Source of the DNA: Lasioglossum baleicum
Taxonomy: Eukaryota > Arthropoda > Insecta > Hymenoptera > Halictidae
Direction of reading: 5' to 3'
DNA: 64,000 nucleotides
Assembly (NCBI RefSeq): GCF_051020765.1
Contig: NC_134948.1
Span: forward strand, 2,472,501 to 2,536,500
Shown: positions 1 to 11,906 of the stretch, one piece after another
Layout: every line of letters starts with the position of its first letter
How positions within the stretch are numbered: position 1 is the stretch's first letter
The notes under the pieces: generated by a model
What the model saw: the letters and a program-made list of their open reading frames with translations, nothing else
Database searches by the model: none
Told to the model about the DNA's origin: nothing
Position numbers and translations under genes: made by a program

Positions 1-570
1 GAACAACTCTCCCCTGTAAATTCTTCAATAGGCCTGCCCGAAGTCGTCGGACTTGCGTCCCTAAGAATGAGTAAAGAGATCAGTGTCCCCTACGATCATT
101 TTCTTTTTTGCGATCAGCAACAACATCGTCCTCGTCGCCGTTTAACAGGTAGACTGCGCTATGGCAGTTGCATCGCTGTTCGTGCTGGGGGTCGAGAAAA
201 GTGTCTGGAAGTGTCCAATTCGGGAGCCACGTCCAGGCCGAGCAATTTCGAGGAAGAGGCTATCAAATGAGACACTCGAGATGTCGAGGGCGAAACGACG
301 CGCCACGCGAGTGGCTGTCGATCGCAGAAGAAGAGGCTTAATTGCCCGGCGTTTCCCTTCCCGGCAAAGGCAGGTTAGGTGGCCTGATGCAAGCCACGAG
401 GAACGCGCTCATGGTGCAAATAAGGTTGACTTCGAGCACCGTTCAACCTCTCTCGGCAACGACCTCGAGGACCTCTTCGTGCCTGGACAACGTGTTCCAA
501 CATCTCCACTTTCCCAGCACCGCGCTTCGTCTCCCTCTCCCTTCCTCTCTATCTCTCTCTTCTCTGCATT
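1..570. other. Non-coding stretch, nothing recognised
   Basis: Mixed-composition DNA with overlapping short ORFs on both strands and no recognisable domain or splice pattern. It ends in a short CT-rich tract (about 535-563) that borders the tandem array beginning at 571. Confidence 0.5.
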
Positions 571-1575
571 CAACTGTTTTCTACAGAATAGCAATACGAA
601 AACCAATCAACAAATCCTTGCAGTAAAAATTCAATTACACATTCATCAGGACCCTCCGTTGCATCCTATCCAGTATGAACCTCGTCTTCAAACTTTGTTA
701 AACTTTGCAAAAATTCCCATACATTGTTTTGAACTGTTTTCTACAGAATATCAATTCGAAAACCAATCAACAAATCCTTGCAGTAAAAATTAAATTACAC
801 ATTCAGCAGGACCCTCCGTTGGATCCTATCAAGTATGAACCTCGTCTCCAAACTTTGTTAAACTTTGGAAAACATTCCCATACATTGTTTTGAACTGTTT
901 GAATTTTTTAGAACTGTTTTCTACAGAATAGCAATTCGAAAACCAATCAACAAATCCTTGCAGTAAAAATTCAATTACACATTCATCAGGACCCTCCGTT
1001 GCATCCTATCCAGTATGAACCTCGTCTTCAAACTTTGTTAAACTTTGCAAAAATTCCCATACATTGTTTTGAACTGTTTTCTACAGAATATCAATTCGAA
1101 AACCAATCAACAAATCCTTGCAGTAAAAATTAAATTACACATTCAGCAGGACCCTCCGTTGGATCCTATCAAGTATGAACCTCGTCTCCAAACTTTGTTA
1201 AACTTTGGAAAACATTCCCATACATTGTTTTGAACTGTTTGAATTTTTTAGAACTGTTTTCTACAGAATAGCAATACGAAAACCAATCAACAAATCCTTG
1301 CAGTAAAAATTAAATTACACATTCATCAGGACCCTCCGTTGCATCCTATCCAGTATGAACCTCGTCTTCAAACTTTGTTAAACTTTGGAAAAAATTCCCA
1401 TACATTGTTTTGAACTGTTTTCTACAGAATATCAATTCGAAAACCAATCAACAAATCCTTGCACTAAAAATAAAATCACACATTCATCAGGACCCTCCGT
1501 TGCGTCCTATCAAGTATGAACCTCGTCTTCAAACTTCGTTAAACTTTAGAGAACATTCCCATACATTGTGGAAAT
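571..1575. repeat. 340-bp higher-order tandem repeat (160+180 bp subunits)
   Basis: The phrase CTGTTTTCTACAGAATA recurs at 574, 734, 914, 1074, 1254 and 1415, giving alternating spacings of 160 and 180 bases. The array is therefore a dimer of about 340 bp. The copies 574-913 and 914-1253 are almost identical, so the last duplication is recent. A third copy is partial and more diverged after about 1430. The 62-codon ORFs at 705-893 and 1045-1233 encode the same peptide only because they are the same repeat phase; I do not treat them as genes. Confidence 0.93.
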
Positions 1576-2673
1576 TGTTGATACGTCAGAGCTTTTTGAT
1601 TCAGTATTCCTTTCGTTTCCATGACACGTCTGTCGATAGAATGCGTCAGTTTGGTCGTCCTTTTCGACGATGAAAGCGCAACCCTTCCGTGCAAGAGGGT
1701 CTCGCCACAACCCTCCCCCGCGGTGTAATAAAAATTCTCTTCCCTCCTCCTTCTTGCTCGCCCCTCTGGCTCTGGCCCATCTTCTGCTCTCAGCCGCCCC
1801 CCAACGAGAATATGTCTTCCTTCATCCGAGCCGATAATTGGACATAATGGAGGCAATTCGCGGAAAATCGCTCGTAGGAAATGGGCACCGTGACCTCCTC
1901 CCACAGCCTGATAACGAGGGAGGATGCGCTCCGCCAACCGGAAGTCAACATTCCAATTCCGTTAGAAAACGCTCCGGTTTGCTCGATCGTGGGAAACAAC
2001 GAACGAACCCCGTCGGGAATAGTTTTAGACTGAATATACTCCACGGAAAAATTCCCCATTAACCCATTGCCCTGGAATATCTACCGCGACTCAGATTTTC
2101 CAACAAAATCTATAAATTATTATAAACAATTCCATTTTTTTTTTCTGTAAGCGAAAATTTTAATTTTTACCATTCTCGAATGGTACTGACTTTGGAAAAT
2201 TTTCTAATACATTAGTTTCGAGATGAATTGTGGATAAACTGTGCAATGATATTTCTGGTGCTAAATGCATCCGGTGTAATTCGTGGCTTTTGTCCAGGAG
2301 GTCTCTAGAACGCTTTATCACACAGATAATCTTTATATCATTGCTGGTAAACGAGCCCGAGGGGTCTTAGAGAGGCTGTAAATGAGGAAAACCCTGGGCA
2401 ATGGTGGGGATCCATTATGTGGTCATACTTGCTCGTTAAAGGAGATATCAGCCTCGGGGATTCGCCATTACGAGCCCCGAAACCACGTTGAAGTATTCCT
2501 CGTGATAAACATGTGACGATTATTTAACCAACCACCCTTGCTCGGTTTCATTGCCACCCTTCCTCAGATTCTCTCCCGGTTACAAATTTGGTGAACCGTC
2601 CCTTTAAGATGTAAGGACTGTGCCTTAGAAAAATGAGCAAAAATTCGGACATACTTTCATTAAAAAATGGAGC
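1576..2673. other. Non-coding stretch, nothing recognised
   Basis: CpG-rich DNA up to about 2060, then AT-richer sequence. Short overlapping ORFs occur on both strands, without domains or convincing splice sites. Confidence 0.5.
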
Positions 2674-2710
2674 CAGTGGGCGGAGACGAAGCCGGTTGCT
2701 CCGCCCACTG
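2674..2710. promoter_or_regulatory. Inverted pair of GC-box-like motifs
   Basis: CAGTGGGCGGAG (2674-2685) and its exact reverse complement CTCCGCCCACTG (2699-2710) flank a 13-base spacer. The core GGGCGGAG resembles an Sp/KLF GC box, and the same word recurs near 25.8, 28.1, 30.2 and 49.5 kb. The inverted repeat is seen directly; a regulatory role is inference. Confidence 0.4.
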
Positions 2711-3148
2711 AACATTCACCGCGCTCCAGAGGTCTGGAGATGATTTTTAAAGTGAATTTACTTGGGATCCTCCTCCTTCTGGAAAGTTCTTCATTATATT
2801 CAGTCTGATGTTAGGTAAATTTTTTAATAAGAACAGCGAGTTATTTATTTTTAAGTAGTTGTTAAATAAATTTCGGGCCAGTCTGCAGGATAAAAATCAG
2901 CTGTCACATTATTCGAGAAGAACCAGACCCGACACAGACTGTGGAGAAAAGGGAGCCCATTTATTGTCCTGTTTGTCCTGTTTATCCTGTTTCATCCTGT
3001 CTTGTACAGTCTGTATTTTATCCCAGAACATGATCTGTCTGATACCGTGCCCCTCTAACTTCTTCACGCGAGACAATAATCAAAAAATATAAATAAAAAG
3101 AACAGCAGCAGAAGAATAAACAATCATAAACAAACTCGAAATGCTTAC
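2711..3148. other. Non-coding stretch with a 9-bp minisatellite
   Basis: At 2964-3003 four copies of a TGTCCTGTT-like 9-base unit follow one another. The rest shows no coding signal. Confidence 0.5.
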
Positions 3149-3226
3149 GTTTGGCAAGATATCCAGCCAAAGCTTGAACCTCCTGTTGCCACACGCATGC
3201 CGTTTCAAATTGTTGCGCATGCCCAT
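3149..3226 (-). CDS. Weak candidate first coding exon
   Basis: Read on the minus strand, an ATG at 3226 opens 26 codons and ends exactly at a donor-like AAAC/GTAAGC (boundary 3149). The peptide begins MGMRNNLKRHACGNRRF. The alternative frame across the same bases (QEVQALAGYLAK) is also open, so the frame is not determined. No pyrimidine tract supports an acceptor just upstream. I recognise no family; chance is quite possible. Confidence 0.15.
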
Positions 3227-3274
3227 AGGTTCGCCGTGTGTAAATAAACAATCGGGGAACAACAAATTTAACAA

Positions 3275-3291
3275 AACACACACACACACAA
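3275..3291. repeat. (CA)n microsatellite
   Basis: An uninterrupted CA dinucleotide tract of about 17 bases. Confidence 0.8.
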
Positions 3292-4415
3292 GGGGAGAAG
3301 AATTGTTTTTCGGCACGGGCACTTCCGCGGGACAATTAAAAATTATTGACGGTGCGGAACTCTTGAAATCGAGTTCAAAATAAAACTGCACGCGCGCAGA
3401 AACTGATCGATGTCACGACGGGATGCTCGCGTGTCTCCGACACCGCTCGGCTCCGATCGACAGTCACCGAGTCACCGTGGTGGGGGGCATTCCCACAGGC
3501 TGCGTTTACGCGGGAAATACGAATTCAATTAGAAAGACCGAATACTGTTAACTCTATTCCACTTGGACTAGCATCGAGGTAGAACATTGTTCGGGGTTGT
3601 AATTTCGAAAAAACTTAAAATTCGACCATTTACAAATTCCCCGAAAAACAAAACGTCTACTTAATCGATCTTAACATTCCAGGCGAGCTTCATGAAAATA
3701 GGAGGCGGTCAGACGGCGAGCGTAATTGATTTCGTGACAATTATGGAGCGGGGGCAAGATCGCAGCTACACTTTAATAGGAGCACGTGCTGCGACGCAAC
3801 AGGCTGCGCGATGGTCTTTATCCCCATTAGAATTCCAAGTAGGTTCGCTGTTCACGGCTCTGACTTACATAACGTTTCCTCCGACCCCCTCCTTTCCAAC
3901 CAACCCTCTCCCGCTCTATCCTCCAGGCGTTCTTTTTCTCCTGTTGCCCTCCGGTGGCGTAACTTTTGCCCTTCGGGCACGTTTCCCCGACCGCCGACAG
4001 GAAACCCAGATTCCTTTCTTTGGTGAGTGCAGACGAAAGCGTCCCAACGTTCGCGGACGAGTTTTCAGATAAGCGGGGAGCATGTTGCTTCCGGGACGGA
4101 ATACGCTCGAGTGCGGAGAAGAAGAAAAGTTCGGAGAGTGTCTCTCTGGGCGAGAAACGGGAAATATTTTTCTCGCGCCTCAGTTCTTTCATCCACCGAG
4201 GAACGAGACCGCATATCTGATTGCCGGGACGCCATTGTGCCGCCGAACTTTGAATAAAGCATTTAGACGGCTGCCTTGGACTCGCACATCGAAATACCAG
4301 CGACGCTGGCAGTCCGACCGGGCTCGTTACGGAGGAAAAAATTAATTTTGGTCGGCTGCGAACGTGCGACAGCCAAAAGAAGATAATATGATTGTATACA
4401 GTTACTCGAATTAAT
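3292..4415. other. Non-coding stretch, nothing recognised
   Basis: CpG-rich DNA, with many overlapping ORFs on both strands between 3690 and 4345. Their mutual overlap and lack of domains argue against coding. A promoter or 5' UTR for a minus-strand gene is possible near 3390-3520 but unsupported. Confidence 0.45.
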
Positions 4416-5013
4416 ATTCGGACGGTCTAAAAAAAACGATAACTTTTTTAATATTGTACTATACGATTTGAACTTTCTTGGGAAGCTGGAGCAATTAGTT
4501 TACTACAGGATCTGAAAAGAAATTTTTTCAAAAATTGCAATTGATCGGAATTGTAGAAAAAATTTACAACTCTTTTGTGTGGGCCTATGTTGAAAATTTA
4601 AAAAGTACGTTTTGTAGATCTGTGTCAATTAAACATATTATAAAAATTTCGTCAAAATCGGTCGACGTTGCAATTAGCTACAAATGTTTAAAGATGGTAA
4701 AAATTCCAAATCTTCGGTCTAATTTTAAGAATTATTACATCTCTCAATGCCTGTCGTTTTTTCCTGCATCAACCGATTTCGATGCAACTTTCAAAGTGCA
4801 TATAATTAACACAGATCTACAAAACATATTTCTTAAATTTTCAATACATATAGGCCCACATAAAAAAGTTGTAAAATGAAATTTCAGTATTTTTGCTACA
4901 ATACTGATCAATTGCAATTTTTGAAAAAATTTCTTTTCACATCCTGTAGTAAACTAATAGCTCCAGTACAATATTAAAAAAGTTGTCGTCTTTAATTTAG
5001 AGAGCGTCCGAAT
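4416..5013. mobile_element. Foldback (long inverted repeat) element
   Basis: The two halves are reverse complements over about 200 bases each. The left arm starts ATTCGGACG and continues through TTTTTTAATATTGTAC, TTTACTACAGGAT and TTTTTTCAAAAATTGCAA. The right arm carries the complements in reverse order and ends CGTCCGAAT. A loop of roughly 150 bases lies near 4640-4790. TTAA occurs at 4411-4414 and 5014-5017, which could be a piggyBac-like TTAA target duplication with a one-base offset on the left. There is no transposase, so this would be a non-autonomous MITE. The 114-codon ORF at 4535-4879 spans arms and loop and is not credible as a gene. Confidence 0.8.
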
Positions 5014-6930
5014 TTAAAACATTGCTCAACGAACCGTGGATATTATTGTATAAAATGTCCGGGCAATTTGTGAAATACCATTTCATACACATTCCCCGTA
5101 ACACAAACACATCAAAAGAATTTTTTGTGGATCACCGTGTCGATCAAAACTTTCCAGGAACGTCCGACGTTATTTTACTAGGTTTGTTTTCGGGTATATA
5201 TTTTTTATAAAATCGTGCAGGACTCGTTCGGCGATGGGAAATAATTTTAGATGCACCCCGGAAGGGATCAAGCTCGCCCCCGTTAGCCGGGAACGTTCAT
5301 TGCTAGAGGAAGAACCGCTGTTCTCGTTTTTTTTTGTCCGTCAAAAGAAAAACCATTGTTTTTGCGGCAGTCGATATTCGCTTGATGCCGTGTTTTTGCC
5401 GCGATATCGAGGGTGAAAGCATCGTTCACCCAGCTGCGTTGTTCTTTCGGAAAAATATTTGCCGGCGTCGGTCAGCGTTGTCGTGCGCGTTTTTCCTCGC
5501 TTTTTCCGCGAGGTCGCTTTATTTCGTCAGATTCGCTTCAAGCACCTCGTTCCACCGATGCAAAAAAAAAAAGAACTTTGAACACTGGAAATTAGTTATC
5601 AGGGGGAACGGTGCCGTTTATTTATTTCGGAGCGAGAAGAAATACGGGGACGTGGAGGAAATTATTCGGCGAATTTTTTTGCGCAAACTAGAACATACAA
5701 TGGAGAAAAATTCGGCCGCTATTTCTATAGCTCCCATGACTTCGGAAATAGTTCGCGCAGACTATAATGTCCCGGGCAATGAAACGACAGGAAAATTGTG
5801 ACGTCGTTTCCAGTGATGGAAATTGTTGTGTTCGGGTCGGGTTTGCACAAACCATAAAAATTCAACGGCGACAGTTTCGCGCGGCTCGTATTTCAGCCGT
5901 TTGAATCGGCGACAATCGATGAAGACTGACGACACGTTAAGGAACAAATAAAGGAGCCGCGTGTTCGTTTAATTAATCATGGCGGGGCCCGGTCGGGCGG
6001 AACGAGTTGGCGCATCGAGGGAGAAAAAAAAGAGATCGATGACGGTAGTCGGTCAAAGGAACCGTGGAAATACAGAGCCGCAATTAAAAAGGAAAAGGGA
6101 AGAGAGAGAGAGATAGGGAGAGCACGAGCAAATAAATTCGGCCGATAACTGGGCGGCGGTAAATATTTCCCGGGCGAAGTGACACATTAAATACGCGATA
6201 TTTTACTTCTATCTGAATTTTCGGCTTCCTAATAAAATACCAGTACAAACAGAAAGGAGCGTTTCATCGGTGTGCGTGCGTGTGGGTGGGCCCCGTGTAA
6301 AAACGAGTTGCCACCATTTTTCATTCCTCCGCTACAGAAACTCGTTACCCTTGCCGTTCGAGCTGCCCCCCTACTCCCAACGTTGCTCGGGTTTCGATTT
6401 CGATGAATACACGCCGGGATATCGATTTCGATAGGTCACTTGTCCTTTTCACGTGTTTCCCTCGCCACCCCTTTCACTCGACGGCCTCTCAATGATCTCC
6501 GGCGCGGCAACATTTTCAATACCACCCCCAGCGGCCGTCATTGCGCCTCTTTTAATATCAACAAATTTTTCCACGGCCGCCGCCGGCGAATTAGCGTTCG
6601 GGAACACACACCGGAATGGACACCGCGTCACGGAAGGAATCACGGGTTGATTAATTCGAGACGCGGGGCCATTGACAAGGTAACGCGCGATTGATTTTTC
6701 ACCGCGTCTCTCAAAACGATACCAGCACTGGCTACCCTCCCTGCCCTCGGGAATTTAGGCGAACGCACGGTGTGTCGTGCAACGGAAAAAATCCCGAACA
6801 TCGAAGTGTAAGATAGGCAAATTTATGTATCCTAAAATGTTCGTAACAAAACGTAGTTTCCAAAACTACCTGCAATTTGAACTGAATAAATCAATTTGTT
6901 ATTAAAATCGAGGCTGAAACTTTACTGTCT
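5014..6930. other. Non-coding stretch, nothing recognised
   Basis: AT-rich and CpG-rich patches alternate. There is a short (GA)n tract near 6102-6113. The 155-codon ORF at 5334-5801 contains a long A run and no domain. Confidence 0.45.
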
Positions 6931-7268
6931 AACTCCGTGCATTTCTTTAAACATGCGTCCCTCGCAAGCTATTTGGTTTTTTAATTTTATTTTTACAGGG
7001 TGTGTTTAGTATTGCGAGACCTTCAATCTCCAAACAATTTCTTTTTGAAATAATCGAAATTTTCCCAGTTTTTTATGTTCAACATTTATCAACTTTATCA
7101 AATTCCGTGCACTTTTTTAAACATGCGTGCCCCGCAAGCTATTTGGTTTTTTAATTTGATTTTTACAGGGTGTGTTTAGTATTGTGAGACCTTCGATCTC
7201 CCAAAAATTTCTTTTTGAAATAATCGCAATTTTTCCCAATTTTTTATGTTTAACATTTATCAACTTTG
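6931..7268. repeat. 170-bp tandem duplication
   Basis: Two diverged copies start at 6931 and 7101. They share TCCGTGCA, AAACATGCG, GCAAGCTATTTGGTTTTTTA, ACAGGGTGTGTTTAGTATTG and TTTCTTTTTGAAATAATCG at matching offsets. The ACAGGGTGT word resembles many insect transposon ends, but no element boundary is clear. Confidence 0.85.
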
Positions 7269-7937
7269 ATGCGAGTTTTAAGAAAGTATCACGAGGTGTC
7301 AACGTGAATGTTTTTGCTGTGATTGTTTTAATCTGCTCAAATTTGCTCAAGTGGAGAAAATAATAAAAAACAGTATCTCTACCACTGAGATTTCATTAAG
7401 CATACAGAATTCCAGATGTCCTAGTTTTAAGAGGGGAGGAGCTTTTCGTTGAACAGTTGAGTCTGTTCAGTGTGGGTGCAAGTTATGGTGAGTCCAAGTT
7501 AAGGGAATCCAAAGCTAGGGGAGTCCAAGTCGGACCTCCAACAGGAGGAAACCAAAAATGTGCGAGGAAATGCAACGGTTTCTAAGAAAGCGGCGTTTCA
7601 CCGAATGCAAAGCCGAGGAGGCAAACCAACCAAAGGTTCGACAAGACCTTTGCGATCAAGGGAGCAATGCCTAACCGGTCAGACGAACGTCAAGGTAATG
7701 CATATTGACGTTTCGCCGATAATTCCGGTGGCGTGGCGGGGTGCTGGGGAGTTGAGGGAACCCAGCTCGCGCGTAGCAAGCGTGCAAGCTCATGGTCCGG
7801 TTCGCGGAGCTTATAGACAAATCGGGGACGGAAAAAGCGACGCGGTGCTCTCCGTTGCACGGATGCATCTGTAAAGGCTGCTCGGCTTTAAGCGACCCCT
7901 TTCCCCACCTGTCATGGCATTCCGTGTTCCAGGCTTG
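7269..7937. other. Non-coding stretch with short GAGTCCAAG repeats
   Basis: Around 7487-7535 the phrase GAGTCCAAG recurs. A related AGTCCAAGTTAGGG occurs near 10120, suggesting an old dispersed repeat. The 104-codon ORF at 7560-7874 has an opposite-strand shadow and no domain. Confidence 0.4.
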
Positions 7938-8290
7938 GGCATTAATCGATTAAAATTTTAATCATGATTGATTGATTAATGTGTACGATTAAAAAAAGAA
8001 ATCATCGAAAAATCGACGATTGATTCAATCGATTGATGAAGTTAATCGGCAATCGTTGATTAAAAAAAATATCATCGAAAAAAAACATAAAAGTATTATA
8101 TATGTATAGACCAATATATTCTAGACCATATTGTATTACACATATATAGACGAAATTTCAGCAGTTAATCATTAATCGATCATCCGATTGACGATTAATA
8201 ACCGTTAACCGCAATTGACGACTAAACTAGGAGATTAATTGTTAATTGCTGATTAAATTCGTCAATCGCCAATCGCTGATTAAATTTTTG
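7938..8290. repeat. ATTAATCG-rich degenerate simple repeat
   Basis: Words built on TTAATCG, ATTGATTAAT and CGATTGA in both orientations fill this interval, making it locally palindromic. It looks like a degenerate low-complexity expansion. TAATC is also the core of K50 homeodomain binding sites, but that link is speculative. Confidence 0.65.
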
Positions 8291-9659
8291 CCCAACTCTG
8301 CCGTCTTCCTTTCGTTCGTCTTATTTCTCTCTCGCCTGTTTATCGTCGGTTTCGTTATTATTCCGACGATCGCGGCCGCAACCAATGCAATTCCGATAAT
8401 AGGAAGAGCTGTTCCGGGGTCTTGACGTGTGCCAGCTTGCAGAATTCACCGGTGTTTATTGGTTGATCTTCATTGGTGAATATTGATTTTACTTGTCGAG
8501 GATACTGCTGCTTGCCTCGGCTGTCTTTGCTAACCTGATCGCTGCTGACGGTGTGTGGGAGTATTTTGATTGGGATCAGGTGAGTTTCTACGTAGCAAGA
8601 TTCCGGGTAAATACTCTTGACGTTAGTTGCAGTAGATTTGTTATTGCAAATATTGCAAGCTCAGTCTAAAGTCGACAGAGCCTAGTCAGGATCAGTAGAA
8701 CTTTGCTTATAGAATTGCAAAAATTCCCGTCAATAAAATGCCTAGAGAAAGGAGCTATTTTTAGCAGGTTCAATAAACAAGGAGAAGTTCCGAAGCATCC
8801 TGGCGCAATTTTCCTTGTGCAAATTCCGAGCTTAATTGAGAGACAGGCAACATTCCCTCCGAATGGGGAAAACGCGGCGAGAGTTCGAGCCAGTCATGAA
8901 ATTTGGACCTGATGCAGCGCGCATGCAGCTTCTGTCACTGTCAAATCCTTGACGCGCGCGCTTATCAGCCGCGGATTTTCGCGTCGAAGGCACCAACAGA
9001 TTTATGCACGTCGATCTCTCGACTGTCTGTGATCATCTCGGCGAAATAAGCGAGCGCGTGGCTCTCGTCAGTTTCTCTAGTCGAAATCATCTGCGGGTTT
9101 AGCTCTCCCGATGGAATTAGTTTCAAATTAGCGACACTGATTGAAATTGATTATAAATTTCACTTCCAATTTACAAATATGGACGCGATTCCTCATATGC
9201 CTCGCGAAACGTCGAATCCATTTAGAATCTCGAATCAATGAGGCTCGAACACCGTCCTCCTTTAACCGAGTCTCATTTTTCGTATCGTTTCATTGTTCCC
9301 GAAAAAAAACCAATATGGTGAACGAACATGAAAAGGCGAAAACAATTCGTTCGATAACAACGGAAAAACTCCGGACAATACGGCATCGGCAACTTTTATT
9401 TTGCGCACAAAGAGGCGGTGAAAAATTCAACGAAAAACTCTTTGCTGTTGCCGGCTGGCCCTGACTATGTCACCAGGCTCGCTAACGAAGTATAATATTT
9501 TTGCCGAACTCAATTACCGCGCTATCCTACCGCCAAAGCGACGTGTAACGTCCACGTTTCTGTATTGCAACCATAAATATTCCTATTTTCAGGCTACGCA
9601 AGACCATCATACAGCTGGATTAGTCGAGTCCAAGATACGGAGAAAAACAAGAACAGGCG
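8291..9659. other. Non-coding stretch, nothing recognised
   Basis: Mixed-composition DNA with only short ORFs. GGTGAGTTTC near 8579 is donor-like, but no upstream exon is visible. Confidence 0.45.
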
Positions 9660-9907
9660 TGGAAGTAGGCCTCCAGGGCTCATAGATCCCCAAATTCTAA
9701 GGTCTCTAAATCACTAAGCTCTGACATTACTAAACCCCCAAATTCCTAGGTCCCCAAATTTCTAGATCCCCAAATTGCTAGCCCCCTAAATTAGTAATCC
9801 TCCAAATTCCACATCGCCCAATTGCTAGGCCACGGTCCCAAGATTCCCATCCCCTAAATCCCCAAATTTCCTAGTTCCTATTGAATCTTGGAAGTAGGCC
9901 TCCAGGG
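9660..9907. repeat. Degenerate AAATTCCTAGG minisatellite bounded by a direct repeat
   Basis: Units of about 15-16 bases of the form CCCCAAATTCCTAGGT, with variants, run from 9680 to 9890. The array is bracketed by the same 18-base phrase GGAAGTAGGCCTCCAGGG near 9660 and 9890. Order and wording match the right part of the larger array at 17.8-18.0 kb, including TCCTATTGAATCTT at the end, so the two loci are related by duplication. Confidence 0.85.
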
Positions 9908-10855
9908 ACGAAGAACTGAGGAGCAATACGAAATGTGGAGGCCCTTAGTTCATCTGATGATGAACTTCATCATATGCCCGGGCATCAAATGCTTGGTAGA
10001 GGGGCGGTCCATGGAACATCCCGGCGATGGGTGTTTACTGGGTTTTCCCCCGGTTTTAGCCTTTCCCTTAACAAAAAAAAAAATAGTCCAAGATATGGAG
10101 AGTCTACGATAGGGGGTCTAAGTCCAAGTTAGGGAGATCCAAAAGTTAGGTAGATCCTGTTAGGCGTACCGCGCAGTTAGGCGGAGAATCCAGAAACGCG
10201 GAGGAGTCGAGTCATTCCCCTGACTGTGTGCATCGTCAGCGAGCGAAACGCGTTGACAGGGGCATAATAAATCCGCCGGCGGAGCAGTTAACGAAAGGGT
10301 GCCAGTCGGAAAAGGCGAGATCGGTTCTGGGTTAATAAATTGCCTGGCAAGCGTGTACGGGGGGGGAGGCCGAATGCAGTCTTGCTAGTTTTATGGAAAG
10401 GATGTAGAATCGCAGGGCGGACAGGAAGGGGTGGAAATACCGGTTATTGATGAACCGTGCACCCCTAGCCCGAGCTTCCCCTTCCACGTTCGGTAGCCGT
10501 GTTGTGTCCAGTAGCGTCTGGTAGGCGCGTGTGTATGCCGCGCGATACAATGGCGTATACGCTACGTTCATAACGTATTTGGACACGGTGGGGGCCAGGT
10601 TGCAGAGCCCGAGGCATGATTAATTGCGTCGCTGTTATCTCCGACGAACGACAGCGACCTCCGAAAACCAGTGGAAAAGAGGAGAGTTCCCTTGGCCGGG
10701 ACGGCTGGGAATTTACTTCGGAAGCTTTTCAGAACGACCCCGGGGACGACCGAGAGGGGGGGGTTCTTGTTTTCGTTTTCCGTTCGATCTCTCAACGGCT
10801 TCGAGGCGTGCACCGTGTTTTTCCGGGGCTGGTTTCACGGCTGCAACGAGAACCA
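9908..10855. other. Non-coding stretch, nothing recognised
   Basis: CpG-rich DNA with overlapping ORFs in several frames after 10616. No domain or splice structure seen. Confidence 0.45.
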
Positions 10856-10880
10856 GGCTCTCTCTCTCTCTCTCTCTCTT
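10856..10880. repeat. (CT)n microsatellite
   Basis: A CT dinucleotide tract of about 25 bases. Similar tracts occur near 15241, 54079, 55352 and 56845. Confidence 0.85.
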
Positions 10881-11528
10881 GGAATGCCCATAGATTTACT
10901 TGCGGAACCAAATTACGATCGAGCCGAGGCAAGATTGATGGCGGCCGGTCCGCGATTTACAAGATCTCCCACGAAGATAATTTTTCTTCGGCGATTGTGC
11001 CGCGCGCTGCTAATACGATCGAAAACACCGAACGGTCAAGCATAGACGACGACGCCGGGGCTCGTTCCCTCGACGACGCCGTTCGACGCGTCGATGACAC
11101 GGGGAATGGCTCGGAGCAACACCCATAAATCAACGCCAGGAAACGTTAACGCCCGGCCTCGGCTATACAGACACGAGCAGGAACGAGAACGCGGGTTCGT
11201 CGAGGGAGAAAAGGTAACGACGGAGGGAAACGGAACGATTTCAAAACGATCCCGATAGTGATCAATCAAATTGATATTTATTCACGGCATTTAATACGTT
11301 TAATATGACTTCCATCGACCGCGACTACACCGCCCACCGGACCGCTCATCCCCCGTCGATGTACAATGGTACACGGTCAAGCCTGTTACGATTCGCCAAT
11401 ATGTAACTCGATGACAACCAGACATGGCGGAGGGGACAATGATCTCAGTTCACAGAATTGCACGCGCGAAATAAATCATTCGAATAACTGGGCCGCTAGA
11501 GATACAATGAGGATATTTTTTGCGTGTC
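10881..11528. other. Non-coding stretch, nothing recognised
   Basis: CpG-rich. The 170-codon ORF at 10616-11128 reads through the (CT)n tract as a serine-leucine run and is contradicted by other ORFs over the same bases. Confidence 0.45.
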
Positions 11529-11661
11529 CCATGGAAATCACCGACACAAATTTCCCCGACTCCAGATTTTACCGACAATAACTTTGGCCGACAACGAGTT
11601 TGACTTGCAACGAATTTGATCCACAACGACTTGAGACGATCACAGTATGTATAACATCATT

Positions 11662-11860
11662 AGACTGCGGATCTTTATGCAAAATAAAAAATGTTTGCAT
11701 TGATTGCAAGACACAGGAGTGAAATAAAAATTTCTTTCCTCTTTTAATTATCTGATCAAGCTGAAACCAATACACTGATGTCTTTAAATCTTTTTAATAT
11801 GTCCACTGCTTTAAATTGTGCTTACCCATTTTTGTCATAAATGCATAAAATCCGCAGTCT
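11662..11860 (+). mobile_element. MITE family A, copy 1
   Basis: A 199-bp element with terminal inverted repeats: AGACTGCGGATCTTTATGCA on the left, and a right end whose complement reads AGACTGCGGATTTTATGCA. The body has no ORF of interest. Copies 2 and 3 of the same family lie at 35549-36854 and 36865-37059. This copy sits exactly in the loop of the foldback at 11529-12052. CATT flanks both sides, but a full 9-bp duplication like that of copies 2 and 3 is not evident. Confidence 0.85.
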
Positions 11861-11906
11861 CATTATCATACAGTATTATCACATACTGTGGTCGTCTGAA
11901 GTCGTT

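Noticed and set aside
705..1233. Two identical 62-residue ORFs
   Set aside because: They are the same phase of the 340-bp tandem repeat.
4535..4879. 114-codon ORF as a transposase fragment
   Set aside because: It spans both arms and the loop of a foldback element, so it is partly self-complementary, and it carries no transposase motif.
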